From NCBI RefSeq assembly GCF_049674955.1, contig NZ_CP187232.1:6262001-6326000 (forward strand): 64,000 nt of DNA, given 5' to 3'. The position numbers were made by a program, and so were the translations under genes. Positions 16,320 through 27,500 of this stretch are shown here, in pieces. The stretch is from Sphaerisporangium viridialbum. GTDB taxonomy: Bacteria > Actinomycetota > Actinomycetes > Streptosporangiales > Streptosporangiaceae. How positions within the stretch are numbered: the first letter of the stretch is position 1; every line of letters starts with the position of its first letter. Under the pieces are notes generated by a model. That model did no database searches. It was not told the DNA's origin and worked only from the letters and a program-made list of their open reading frames with translations.

Positions 16320-18545
16320 TCAGGAACGGGTCAGGGTGAAGCGCCCGCTCCCACTCTTCTGGATCACTATCACGGCGTAGGTGCCGGTCACGCCCGGCGT
16401 CACGGTGAGGCGTTCGGCCATGCCCGGCCCCTTGCCGAAGGCGCCCTTCGCGTCGGATCTCGGCCTCGCCCACTTGGCGGAGTTGGGCGCCATCGTGAAG
16501 ACGTCGAGGTCCTGGCCATCCAGCGGGGTGACGGTGAAACTCACCGGAGTGTTCGCGGTGAGGTCCGCCGTGCGGATCTCGACGACGTCGGCCGACTCCA
16601 TGGACAGCTGAGTGGAGGTTCGCGGCGCGAGCGAGCCCTCCGACTCGGCGAACTCGACGAGGTAGGACTCCGCGGCGACAGGCCCCAGGGCCCAGGCCAC
16701 GTGGCTCCGTGGACCGGACGCGGCGTCGACGGCGATGAAGTCCGGCTGATCACTGCTGGGCAGTCTGCTCGAAACGTTCTCCGCGCTCTTCTCGGACTTG
16801 AACATTGTCAGGTTGACGTCGTTGGCCGGATTCCCCACGGGAAGCGCGGCCACCACCGACCAGGTGGGCCGTGTGGTGGTGATGGAGTAGGAACTGTTCG
16901 GACGGTTGAGCTCGACCCTGTCAAGCAGCGGTTCGTAGAACACGTCGTCGATGGTGTTCTGGTAGAGGCTGGCCAGCACGTTCGACTTCCCTCCCGGCGT
17001 GGGCACCGCCGCCAACAGACCGTTCTTGAACTCCCCGACGGTGTTCGGCTTCGTCGCAGTGACAACGGAGACGATCTTTTCCGGGCCCTCCGAGGACAGG
17101 TCCCAGTAGATCTCGTTCCTCGGGTCATCGTCGGCGATGTCCATCAACGCGCCGACCACCCGGCCCTCGACTTCGGGTCCCTCGATCCCCGTCCACCCGG
17201 GACTGTTCCATGTGGGGCTCTCCAGGTCGACCGACGGGTCCAACGGCCCCCAGCGGTAGTGGGTCTCCCCGTATGTCTGAATCGCCACCCAGTCGGCCCA
17301 CCCCTCCGTCCAGGCGCACCCCTCCGAGGTCGTCTTCTCAAGCCAGTGGTTGGCACAGGAGGGACTCGGCGGGTACACGTCGGCGTAGACGTAGTCCATG
17401 ATGAAGTGGCCGAGCTCGTGGGCCACGGCCATGTTCTCGAGCTGATGCTGCGCGCTCAGGCGGATGGTGTCGCTGCTGGGACTGTACTTGGGGGCAGGGA
17501 TCACGACGTAGGGGGCCCACATGATGACCGCCCGGCGGCAGGGTGAAGCGCCGGCGACCCAGCAGCCTCCGGGGTTCCCTGCCCAGCCGGTGTACGCCTT
17601 CCAGGTGGCGTGCGCGGCCGCGAAGATCCGGAACCAGCCCTCGGCCTCGCTTCCGGGCGCGGAAAGGTAATTGATGACCGTGTTCCTGGTGCCCGCCTCG
17701 ACATCGGGAGTTACCGGCGTCTGGAACGAGTAGGTGACCATGGTCGTCGGATCCCCGACCGCCCAGTAGTCGTTGTAGGCGTGGCCGACCACGTAAACGT
17801 CCTGACCGCCGACTTCGCTGGTATCGCTTCCGTCGAAGCACAACTCGTAGTCGCCCTGGTCGTCCGTCAGGCCGGAGGCCAGGATCTCGTCCTCATCCGC
17901 GTCGTCCTTGTCAAAGGCGTTCACCCCGATCTGGGGCACACCCTGGATGGCGCCACCGACCGTCAGGTGCGTGATCCTGCCCCGCACGCAGGTGTCCGGG
18001 TCCGCCGCGACCGCTTCCGCACGCGGAGGGGCGGTGGCCGCGGGTCGTGCCCTGCCGAAGAAGGACGTCTCCTTCCCGACGGTGACGTAGGCCAGCGCCT
18101 CGCTGCCCGGGCCGGGCCGCCCGTCGGTGACGTGGACGTTGACGGCGGCCGGGCCCGGCTCGGTGGCCAGCACCGTGCCGACGTACCTCGCCTGCTCGTT
18201 CTTCCGCATCGGGCCGGTACGGCTCGCGCGGTCTAGGCGGCTGCGTCCGATCGTCGCGGGGCCCCGGCTCATCCCATCAGGCGGGCTCACCCAACGCAGG
18301 TTTCCGGGCAGGTCGGTCACCACCCGCACGTCAGCCGCCTTCTCCTTGGCGGTGACCGTGACGGTCAGCGTGGCGGTCTGCCCCACGGCCGGGGCCCGGT
18401 CGAGGACCGCGGTGACGGCGAAGCAGTCACCGGGCACGCACCGCTCCGCGGCGGCGCGGCCGGACTCGGTCTCCGCCTGGGCAGCCACCTCTCCGGTGGA
18501 AAGGCCGGTGGCCAACAACACCACCATCAATAAACGACGCAACAT
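16320..18545 (-). CDS. Secreted zinc metalloprotease with HExxH motif
   Basis: ATG at 18545 follows GAAGGGA and gives 741 residues with a signal peptide (to about residue 23). Residues about 35-150 form a DUF11/CARDB-like beta domain (VGQTATLTVTVTAKEKAADV). A second beta domain (about 190-280; LTDDQGDYELCFDGSD) is carboxypeptidase-regulatory-like. The catalytic domain has AHELGHFIMDYVYAD (HExxH at 376-380) and EGWADWVA about 35 residues on, which supplies the third zinc ligand as in gluzincin-like enzymes. The C-terminal 150 residues resemble a pre-peptidase beta-sandwich. It starts 15 bases after the giant RTX gene on the same strand, so the two are co-transcribed and probably co-exported. 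Confidence 0.8.
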   Translation of the reverse strand: MLRRLLMVVLLATGLSTGEVAAQAETESGRAAAERCVPGDCFAVTAVLDRAPAVGQTATLTVTVTAKEKAADVRVVTDLPGNLRWVSPPDGMSRGPATIGRSRLDRASRTGPMRKNEQARYVGTVLATEPGPAAVNVHVTDGRPGPGSEALAYVTVGKETSFFGRARPAATAPPRAEAVAADPDTCVRGRITHLTVGGAIQGVPQIGVNAFDKDDADEDEILASGLTDDQGDYELCFDGSDTSEVGGQDVYVVGHAYNDYWAVGDPTTMVTYSFQTPVTPDVEAGTRNTVINYLSAPGSEAEGWFRIFAAAHATWKAYTGWAGNPGGCWVAGASPCRRAVIMWAPYVVIPAPKYSPSSDTIRLSAQHQLENMAVAHELGHFIMDYVYADVYPPSPSCANHWLEKTTSEGCAWTEGWADWVAIQTYGETHYRWGPLDPSVDLESPTWNSPGWTGIEGPEVEGRVVGALMDIADDDPRNEIYWDLSSEGPEKIVSVVTATKPNTVGEFKNGLLAAVPTPGGKSNVLASLYQNTIDDVFYEPLLDRVELNRPNSSYSITTTRPTWSVVAALPVGNPANDVNLTMFKSEKSAENVSSRLPSSDQPDFIAVDAASGPRSHVAWALGPVAAESYLVEFAESEGSLAPRTSTQLSMESADVVEIRTADLTANTPVSFTVTPLDGQDLDVFTMAPNSAKWARPRSDAKGAFGKGPGMAERLTVTPGVTGTYAVIVIQKSGSGRFTLTRS

Positions 18546-18559
18546 TGACGATTTCCCTT

Positions 18560-21500
18560 CTAGGGCGCGCAGGCCACGGGCGAGTCGAAGTGTCCAGGTG
18601 AGGTTGGGTACGGCGGGCCGCTGTCGTGTTCCGGGATCGCCAGCTCCCGCACGCCCGAGGCGTCGCCCAAGCTTCGGCCTGCGCCGGAGCCCCAGACCAC
18701 CTTGGCCAGGAAGTCGAGCATCGCCGGGGAGTGCTCGCGGACGATGTTGTGCCCGCCGTTGGCCGGGCCGCAGTGGGTGAAAAGGTTGAAGTTCCCGTTC
18801 CAGTCGATCATCTTGTCGCCGGGGTTGGGCCCGTTGGCGGTGCGGTCGCCCTGCAGCACGTCCCGGCCCTCGCCGCCGTACTGCCAGTCGACGCCCTGGT
18901 GGTGCTGGTCGTCGGTGGTGGAGGCGTTGTCCTTGTCCGTCATCCGGTGCCACAGGCAGGGGTCCACGACGGTGGTGAGGGTGCCTTCCGGCATGCGGCC
19001 CGGGGCGCAGTCGCCCGGGTAGGAACCGCGCGGGTTGTAGTCGAGCAGGTCTGCCCCGGCGCCGCCGAAAACGTGGTCGACGAAGCGGTCATCGGTGCCC
19101 CGCGCGGCCGGGTCGAACACGCCGCCGGGCCGGCAGTCGGCGGTCGCGGCGTCCAGGACGGGGTCGCAGCCCTTGCCTCCCCAGATCACGTCCGCGCCGT
19201 CGTCGCCGAAGACCTCGTCGCCGCCGCTGTCGCCGTTGATCAGGTCGTCACCGGCGCCGCCGTGCAGGCTGTCGCGTCCCGGCCCGCCCCGCATGCGGTC
19301 GTCGCCGCCCTTCGCGAAGCCGTCGTGCGGCAGGGCCGCGCTCACCCAGGTGTCGCCGTCCGCGTCGTGCAGCAGGTCCGTACGGCGGTCGTAGGAACCG
19401 AGCAGGAAGCCGCGGTAGGTCTCCTTGGGCGGGGACTTGAGGGTGACGGTGAAGCCGAGGCGCTGGGCGTCCCCCGCGTCGATCCGCTCGTTCACCACGC
19501 CGCCGCGGTCGCCCAGCATGGCGTCGTCGCCTTCGCCGCCGTACATCTCGTCGTCGCCGAGCTCACCGAACAGGTCGTCGTTGCCTGCTCCGCCGTACAG
19601 GCGGTCGTCGCCGTCCTGACCCCACAGCCCGTCGTCGCCGGCGTCGCCGTAGAGGCGGTCGGCGCCGAAGGCGCCTTCCGGCTCGCAGGTCGCCTGGGCC
19701 TGGGTGCAGAACCGGGTGGAGTCGCCGGGCAGCGCCGGGTCGTGCGTACGGCTGCGCGTGGCGTCGGCGGGCGCTTGCCCCGCGCCGTAGCGCTCGGTGT
19801 AGACCCGCTCGCTGTTTCCGACCAGGGTGCGGACGAGCGAGCCGTTGTCGCCGAGCAGCACGTCGGCCCCTCCGCCGCCCTCGATCGCGTCGCCCTTGTC
19901 GTCCGCGCCCGGCTGGGACGAGCCGCCGATCAGATCGTCCTGGCCGGGCGTGGCGTCCTCGCCCTCCAGTTCCGCCTGCCCGCTGGCGACCCCCTTCCAG
20001 CCGGGGTCGCCGAGCGGCTCGCTGGTGGTCTGGGCGGACTTGGCCGACAGCGGGAGATCGCCGCGGATCTGGTCGGCGCCGCTGCCGCCCTCGGCGTAGT
20101 CACCCTGGCCGCCGCCGGAGATGTAGTCGTCGCCGCCCTGTCCCCACAGCACGTCCACTCCCGAGCCGCCGGAGATACGGTCCTCGCCCGAGCCGCCGCC
20201 CAGCAGCGTGACGGCCCGTGGAGTCATCGGCTTGCCGGCCGAGCCCAGGCGGACGGTCGCCCGGGCAGGGCCGCCCGACAGCCTCACCTGACCGTTGTCG
20301 CCCAGGACGACGTCGTCGCCGGGTCCGCCGAAGAGCGCGTCGGCGGCGTCGTCCGCCGCGACGTGCGATCCGCCGACCACGTCGTCGTCGCCCTGGTCGC
20401 CCTCGACCCAGTCGACGCCCGGGCCGCCCTCGGCGTAGTCGTCGCCCTCCTGGCCGCGCAGCCGGTCGGCACCGCCCTGCCCGAAGATCGCGTCGTTGCC
20501 CGCGCCGCCGTCGGCGACGTCCGCGCCGGAGCCGCCCGAGAGCAGCTCCACCCGGTGCGTGTGGAGCTGGCCGGACCGTACGGCGACCGGGGTGGCCGTG
20601 CCGGACGTGCTCAGGACGGCGTTGTCACCGGCGATCACGTCCGGTCCGTCACCACCCAGCAGAGTGTCGCCCGCGTCCGGGTGCGGCCCGGATCCGCCGC
20701 CGACGAGTTCGTCCTCACCGGCCTCGCCCGACACCTGGTCGGCCCCGTTGCCGCCTTCCAGGTGGTCGTCGCCGGCGTCTCCGTGCACCTCGTCGTCCCC
20801 GATCCCGCCGAAGGCGGTGTCGGCGTCGTCCCCGCCGTGGATCACGTCCGGACCGCCGGCCTCCTCCGGCGTTCCGTCCAGGTCGAAGGAACCGGTGGCG
20901 TCGCCGTTGTCACCGACCAGCCGGTCGGCTCCGGCGTCGCCGTACAGGGTGTCGGCGCCGTCGGTCTTCCCCGCGGTACGGCTTCCGCCGACGACCAGGT
21001 CGTCGCCGGAGCCACCGAAGAGGGTGTCCTCGCCGGCTTCGCCCACGACCGAGTCGTCGCCCGCTCCGCCGTACAGGGTGTCGTCGCCCGTGCCACCGGC
21101 CACCTCGTCGGCTCCGTCGTCGCCGTAGGCGGTGTCGTCACCGGAGCCGCCGCTGACGAAGTCGTCGTCCGCTCCGCCGTACAGGGTGTCGTCGCCCCGT
21201 TCGCCGCAGACACGGTCCTGACCGCCGCCGGCCTCGACCCGGTCGGCTCCCCCACCGGCCGAGACGGTGTCCTTGCCGGAGCCGCCGAGCACCAGGTCGC
21301 GGCCGTCGCCGTCCGCGACGGCCTCCTCGCAGGGTTCTTCACGCCACCGGTCGCCGAAGATGGTGGCGCCGCCGTCGCCGCCCACGAGGTGGTCGTCGCC
21401 GTCGCCGCCGACCAGCAGCTTCGCCGAGGGCTGCACACCCGCGGGCAGCGGCAGGTGCCGCACCAACCGGGCCGGGCCGTAGTCGTCACGGCCTTCCGCC

Positions 21501-24500
21501 TCGCCGACGTCGGACGGCTCGGCGATCACCCAGTCGTCGCCGGGGCCGCCGAAGATCTCGTCCTTGCCGTAGCCGCCCGCGAGGACGTCCTCGCCGCCGC
21601 CGCCGAAGACGCGCCCGGTCTCGCCGGGAAGGGAGCGTCCGGCGACCAGATCGACGGCCTGGCTGCCGTACACCTTGTCGTCGCCCGCGCCGGTGTCGAC
21701 GTAGTTCGGCCCCGAGTCGGCCGGTCCCGACGCGTCGGGACCGAACTCCTCCTGCGGTCCGGTGTAGATCTCGTCGGCGGCGGAACCGCCGGTGAGGATG
21801 TCGGCACCGGGCCCGCCGACCAGCAGGCTCGGCTGGGCGCGGAAGCGGGGCGACGGGTCGGTGGCGGCCAGCGGGCTGTCGGAGGCCACGCCGATGGTGT
21901 CGTTCCCGCCGTTGCCCCACAGCCGGTTGCGGCCGAGTCCGGCGGCGATCCGGTCGTCGCCGTCGTCCGGGCCGTCCGCCGGCGCGCCGGGCAGGCCCTC
22001 GGCGTTCCAGTCGGCGACCTCGACCGTGCCGACCCTCCGGCTGCCGGGGTTGAGGTGGCCGTCACCGGATACCCAGCCGCCCGCGCCGCCTACGGTCAGG
22101 TAGTCGTCGCCGGGGCCACCGGCCACGATGGCGACCGAAGTGCCCTGCTCGTCGTACTGGTCGACGCTGGTGATCTGGTCGTTGCCCTTACCGCCGTCCA
22201 CCACGTTGCTTCCTGCGCCGGCCAGGATCAGGTCGTCGCCGTCGCCGCCGAAGGCGACGATCTTCCGATCGAACGGATACGGCGTGCCGGAGCCGTCGGC
22301 GTACCCCTGGAAGACGAGCCGGATGCTGCCCTTGGCGGCGCGGCCGTCGGCCAGCACCCGGTCCAGGCCCGCCGCACGGTGCTCCTCGCGGACGCCGAGC
22401 GCGCTCACCACGAACCCCTCGTCGCCGGGGAGCTGGCTGACCGTCCACTGTTCGGCGGCGTCGCTCGGCTTGGCGGTGCTGCCGCCCCTGGCCCCGCGCA
22501 TCGCGCCGACGTGCAGCACCAGCGCGCTGCCGCTGTCCGTGGCGAGCTTGGGCGGGGCCTCATCGCACTTCGGCCGGACCGAGAAGTCGAGCAGCGTGGC
22601 CTCGACGATCGTCCAGTCGTAACGCTTCTTGAAGATGGAGACCCCGAGCTCCACCCATGCCTTGAGATAGACCCTGAGCTTGCCGTCCATCACGAACAGG
22701 CACATCGGGTTACGCAGCAGGACCCCGGCGAACTCGTAGAACCTGAACTTGCCGTCGTTGGTCGGATCGGCCCAGGTCATCGAGATGCCCAGGGAGATTC
22801 CTCCGCTCACGCCCCCCTTGATGAGCAACAGGTCCACCGCCGCTCCGGCCTCCAGACGGCCGGACAGGGTGATCGCCGGTAGTGGGCGGCCTCGCTCGTC
22901 GGTGGTCTTCAGGTACAGGCTGTCGAGGACCTGGAGATCGACCTGGCCCTGCTCGATCGCCTTGCGGATGCCGTACGTGTCGAAGCCCGCCTTGATCCGC
23001 GCCTCGACCCCGGCCGTGCCGGAGATGACCACCATGATGGGGGGCGGCGCGTAGACCGGGCCGAAGGACTGGCTGTAGGTGAAGCCCAGGCGCAGCGGGC
23101 CGGAGTCGAACTCGACGAGCTCGACGTCCTTGCCCATGAGCAGGCTGAAGATCGACCGGCCGGCATTGCCGAGCACGGGGAAGCTGAAGCCCGCCTTCGC
23201 CGACTGCTGCATGGGCCCCTGCTCCTGCGCGGCCTTCGCGGCATTGCCCTTGTCACACGTCCTGGCGCCCTGGTCGAGCGCCGCGAACAGGTCCTCCGTC
23301 GCGGGAGCCATGTCCGTGATCAGCGAGTCGGCCACGTCCGGCGAGTTCTGCGTGGTGAGCGCCTTGTCGCCGGCCACGGAGAAGCCACCGATAGGGATGT
23401 GCAGCTCGCCGCGGCAGTCGGGCAGGGCGGAGACCACCTTGGTGATCTCGACCACCCGCTCGATGAACTGCGTCGTACTGTTTCCGCCCAGCGTGTTGAA
23501 CTTCTTGGCGATCGTCATCAGGTTCACGTCGCCGCCGCCCGCGGACCGGCTCAGATCCGAGAGCACCGGGATGGGCGCGTAGAGCTGGTCGATCACCGGG
23601 CGCACGGGGTCGGTGACCCGCTTGACCTGCGTCACCACCGGACCAAGGACGGTGCGGAAGAAGTCGCCGGCCTCCAGGTTCACGTTCGTGAAGGCGATGG
23701 ACAGGTCGTCGGGGTCAGGGCCGCCGGCCTTGGTGAGGTCCCAGGCCAGGTGGAAGTCGCCGAACAGCCCCGGGAACATCGGGGAACCGGGCGTCACGGT
23801 GAAGCGCCAGTCGACGGCGGCGTTGGCGTGCAGCGAGGTCTCCACCAGGTCCCCGGCGTCGGCGAGCTGCTGGAGCCCGATCCGGCCGACCGGCTTGAGC
23901 CCGACGGTGAACGTGCCCGCGAACAAGTCGGGAGACTTCGGTGCGCGGTTCTTCAGGGTGACGTCGAGGATGGCCAGCTTGGCGTTGATCTCCTCCGGTA
24001 GCGACACGTTCACGCCGAGGTTGGCCCGCGGCCGGTTGTCGGAAGTGGCGTCGATGTAGAAGCCGCTGGTCCGGTCCAGGCCCACCGTGGCCTTGACCTG
24101 CCAGCCGGCCTCGGCCCGTACGCCCTTGCCCGAGCCCTGGCGCAACGCGAGGCCGGGGATCCCGATGTCCAGCTGCCGTTCCAGGCCCACGCAGCTTTCG
24201 ACGCAGCCCTGCTGAGGGTCGACGACGCCCTTGCCGATGTCGATCGTGAATTTGATGCCGGTCAGCTCGGTGCCCTTCGCGGCGTCACAGGCGGTGGGGT
24301 CGGTGGGCTCCGGCACCTGCACGCAGGTGATCAGCGGTTGCACACCGGGGCCGACCTTGGGGGCCAGCTCGGCGTTGTACCAGTCGCGCAGGTTCTTGCC
24401 GGTGGGCACCCGGCCGCCGTTCGGCAGCTTGGCGACCGCCACCTTGATCTCCTGGCGCTTGGCGCCGACGAAGTCCGCACCCTGCTGCAGGTCGTGGCCG

Positions 24501-27500
24501 ACCAGGGGCAACCTGCCGCCGTAGGAGGCGGTGCGCATGCCGGTCTCCAACGCGGTCAGGTAACGGTCGATGCCGTCGCCCAGGTTGGTCCAGTCCAGCT
24601 CCAGCCCCGCGGGCAGCGTGGAGAAGTCGAAGGCGGGCAGCTCCAGCCGGTCGATGTCGCCGGGCAGCTTCGTGGTCAGATCGAACATCTCGGCCAGCGG
24701 AGCGACCCTGGGCAGTCGCAGGATGAGCGCGTGCTTGCCGTCCGCGGTGATCGGGCGGCCGTTGAGGTAGGCGGGCAGCACAGCGCACAACGCCAGGTCG
24801 GTCTCGTCGCGCAGGGGGTCGCGGTCGCAGGTGACCGACTCGCTCGTCTCGTTGAGCGACACGCCGAGCCCGGCGAAGAAGTCGGCCGGAGGTACGGCCT
24901 CCTGCGACTCGCCGTCCTCGCCGTCGTAGCGGAGGCTCACGCCGTACGCGAGCCTGGCCTGCATCGGGTCGTCGCCGGCCTTACCGACGGAGACGGGCAG
25001 CGGGCCGATGTTCGCCTTGATGGTGCCGTCGAGCCGCGCGCTCGTCTCCAGGTCGAGGCTGGAGTCGGTCTCGACGAGCAGGTCGCGGGCGAGATCGAAG
25101 TCGCGCTTGAGGGCCATGCGCAGGCCCAGCCGTACCTGGCCGTTGACGGCGGCGTCGAGGGTGCCCGAGCCGGAGGCGGCGACCAGGCTGCGCTCTCCGA
25201 AGGAGAAGCGCAACGGCTCCTTCAACGCCGCCTTCTTGTCGTACGCCAGCGAGAGCCGCAGCCCGCCGTCCTCGTAGGCGACGCGGACCTGACCGCCCAG
25301 CGACTTGTTCAGCTCGGCCACCAGCGCCTGCACGGTGTCCGGTGGGGCCGCGGTCAGCCGGTCGATCGCGTCCCTGAGCGGCGAGCGGAGCGCGTAGGCG
25401 GCGCCCGGCTCGGGAAGGGCCTGGCCGAACTTCGCGGTGAACGCCATCGTGTGCTCGCCGCACACGGCCCCGACGACCATCAGGCGGGTGCCGATGATCA
25501 CGCCGCGGCCGAGGTACGACGGGGTGAACGTGCGCGAGGGGTCAGTGACGAAACCGTTCTCGCTCCCGCAGGCGCCGTCGCCGTACACGACACCGGGGCC
25601 CGAGCCCATCTCCTCGGCGGCGACCAGGTCGGAGACCGAGCGGCCGAGGAGCGGCAGCTTCGCGGTCATCGCCTCGCCGACCGGCCCGCTGCCCTTGACC
25701 TGGTCCAGGTACGTGGCCAGCGCGCCGAGCGATTTGAGCAGCGTGCCGAACAGCGCCCGCGGGTTGTCGGGGTCGAAGGCGAAGCCCTTGACCTTGCCGA
25801 TCTGGTCGAAGCCGCGGAAGACCAGCGAGCCCGGCTTTCCGACGTCCGGCATCTCCACGTCGCCGGTGACCCTGCCGCCGAAGAAGTCCGCGATCCCGGG
25901 CACGCCCACGTTCACCCTCGCCCGGGCGGTGGCATCCACCTGAGAGGTGAGGATCTGGGCGGGATCGCTGGCCAGACGCTCGAACAGCCGCGTCAGCGAT
26001 ACGTCCCCGACGTCCTTGAGCGTGACCTTCACCATGTCGCCGTCGGCTGCGCTGGTCATGGAGAGGTCTCCGGTGAGCTGCACGCCCAGGTAGCCGACGA
26101 CGGCGTTGAGGTTGATCGGGCTCGTGATCGACAGACTCGCGCCGAACAGGTCGCCACCGGTACGCAGCATGATCCGGTCGGCGGCCCGGGGCAGCTCGGT
26201 GACCACGGTCGAGCTGCCATCCGGATTGGTGTGCCGGTAGGGGCATGCCTTCTGCTGGCCGTCCGGCCGGGTGGCGCACGCCTGCCCGGTAGCGGGGTCG
26301 CTGAGGTCGAGCACGACCGTGGCGGTGGCGTGGTAGCCGCGCATCACCCCGGCGACCGAGGTGGCCGCGTTCGCCTGGTCGAGGCCCGCGCGGGCCTTGA
26401 AGGTGTCGCCGAAGGACACCTGGCCGATCATCGGGTCGGCGGCGGCGATCCGGTACGGCGCCCCGGCCGTCGGCACTCCTGCGCGCCACCCGTCTTCGGC
26501 GAGGGTGACGGTGTCGGCGGTGTTGTCCACCACCATGCCGGTCGACGCGCCCGCGGTGACCATACGCCCGGCGAACTCGCCCGGCGTCCACTTCTGGCCG
26601 CTGTGCCTGAGCGTCTTGGCCGTGTAGGTGACACCGGTGCCCGCACCGCTGCTGACCTGTCCGGCCGGGTTGAGCGGCTCGGGGATGGGGTTGACCGAGC
26701 GGTCGACGACGAGAGTGAAGGCGATCTTCTTGGTGGCGTCGTCGTAACCCGCGCCGACGACCTTGATGATCGCGCCACCGGGCAGGTCGCGCGCCCTGCC
26801 GAGCGCGGCGAACAGGTCCTGGATCGAGGTGAAGGTGGGCTGGCCGGTGTTCCGGTCGACGCTGTCGGCGACGAACTTGTCGATGGCTTCTGAGATGCGC
26901 ACCGCGTCGGCCAGGGAACCCCGCATGAACGGTAGGTCCAGGTTGCCCTGGTCTGCCCAGCGGGCCCGCTGTACGGCGGTGATCGCACCGGACAGATGCG
27001 CCAGCCCGTCGAGCAGGTCTTTCGGCGTGAGTGTCTGGAAGCGACCGAGCCGGTCCAGGTCGGGCTGGCTCACGCTCACCTGCGGCCCGCCCGTCGCGAG
27101 GTCCGGCCAGGTCACGTCGATGGTCGCGGTGGCGCCTTCAACTTGGGCGCCGGCGAACGGCTGGGCCTTGACCTCCAGCCTGGCGTTGGCCGAGCCCTTC
27201 CGGGAGAAGGTGAACAGTCCGGCCGCCGCGCCCTCCGCTCCCAGCTCGCGCAGGTCCAGCCTGCCGTCGCCGTCCGGGTCGGAGGCGGCGGAGGTGATCG
27301 TGGAGGTGAAGGAGAGTGACGACCCGGCTGACAGGTCGACGCCGAGGATGCCGAGGGCGGCCGTGGGCTTGGCTCCCGCCACCAGCCGTCCGTCCGCCTG
27401 CACCGTCACCACGGCGTCCTTGCCCAGCCACGCGGACCCGGTGGCGGGGTCGTAGGCGAAGGGGAGCTTCGCGACAAGCTTGAGCGTGACGTCCACTCCC

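Noticed and set aside
18626..22882. A 1,418-codon open frame on the plus strand opposite the RTX repeats, rich in Val/Ala/Gly
   Set aside because: It is the antisense of the GGxGxDxx repeats, whose GC-rich codons avoid stops on the other strand. It has no start signal and no family.
24338..26893. An 851-codon plus-strand open frame opposite the N-terminal half of the RTX protein
   Set aside because: It is antisense to a clearly better coding frame with a signal peptide and domains, and has composition typical of a shadow frame.
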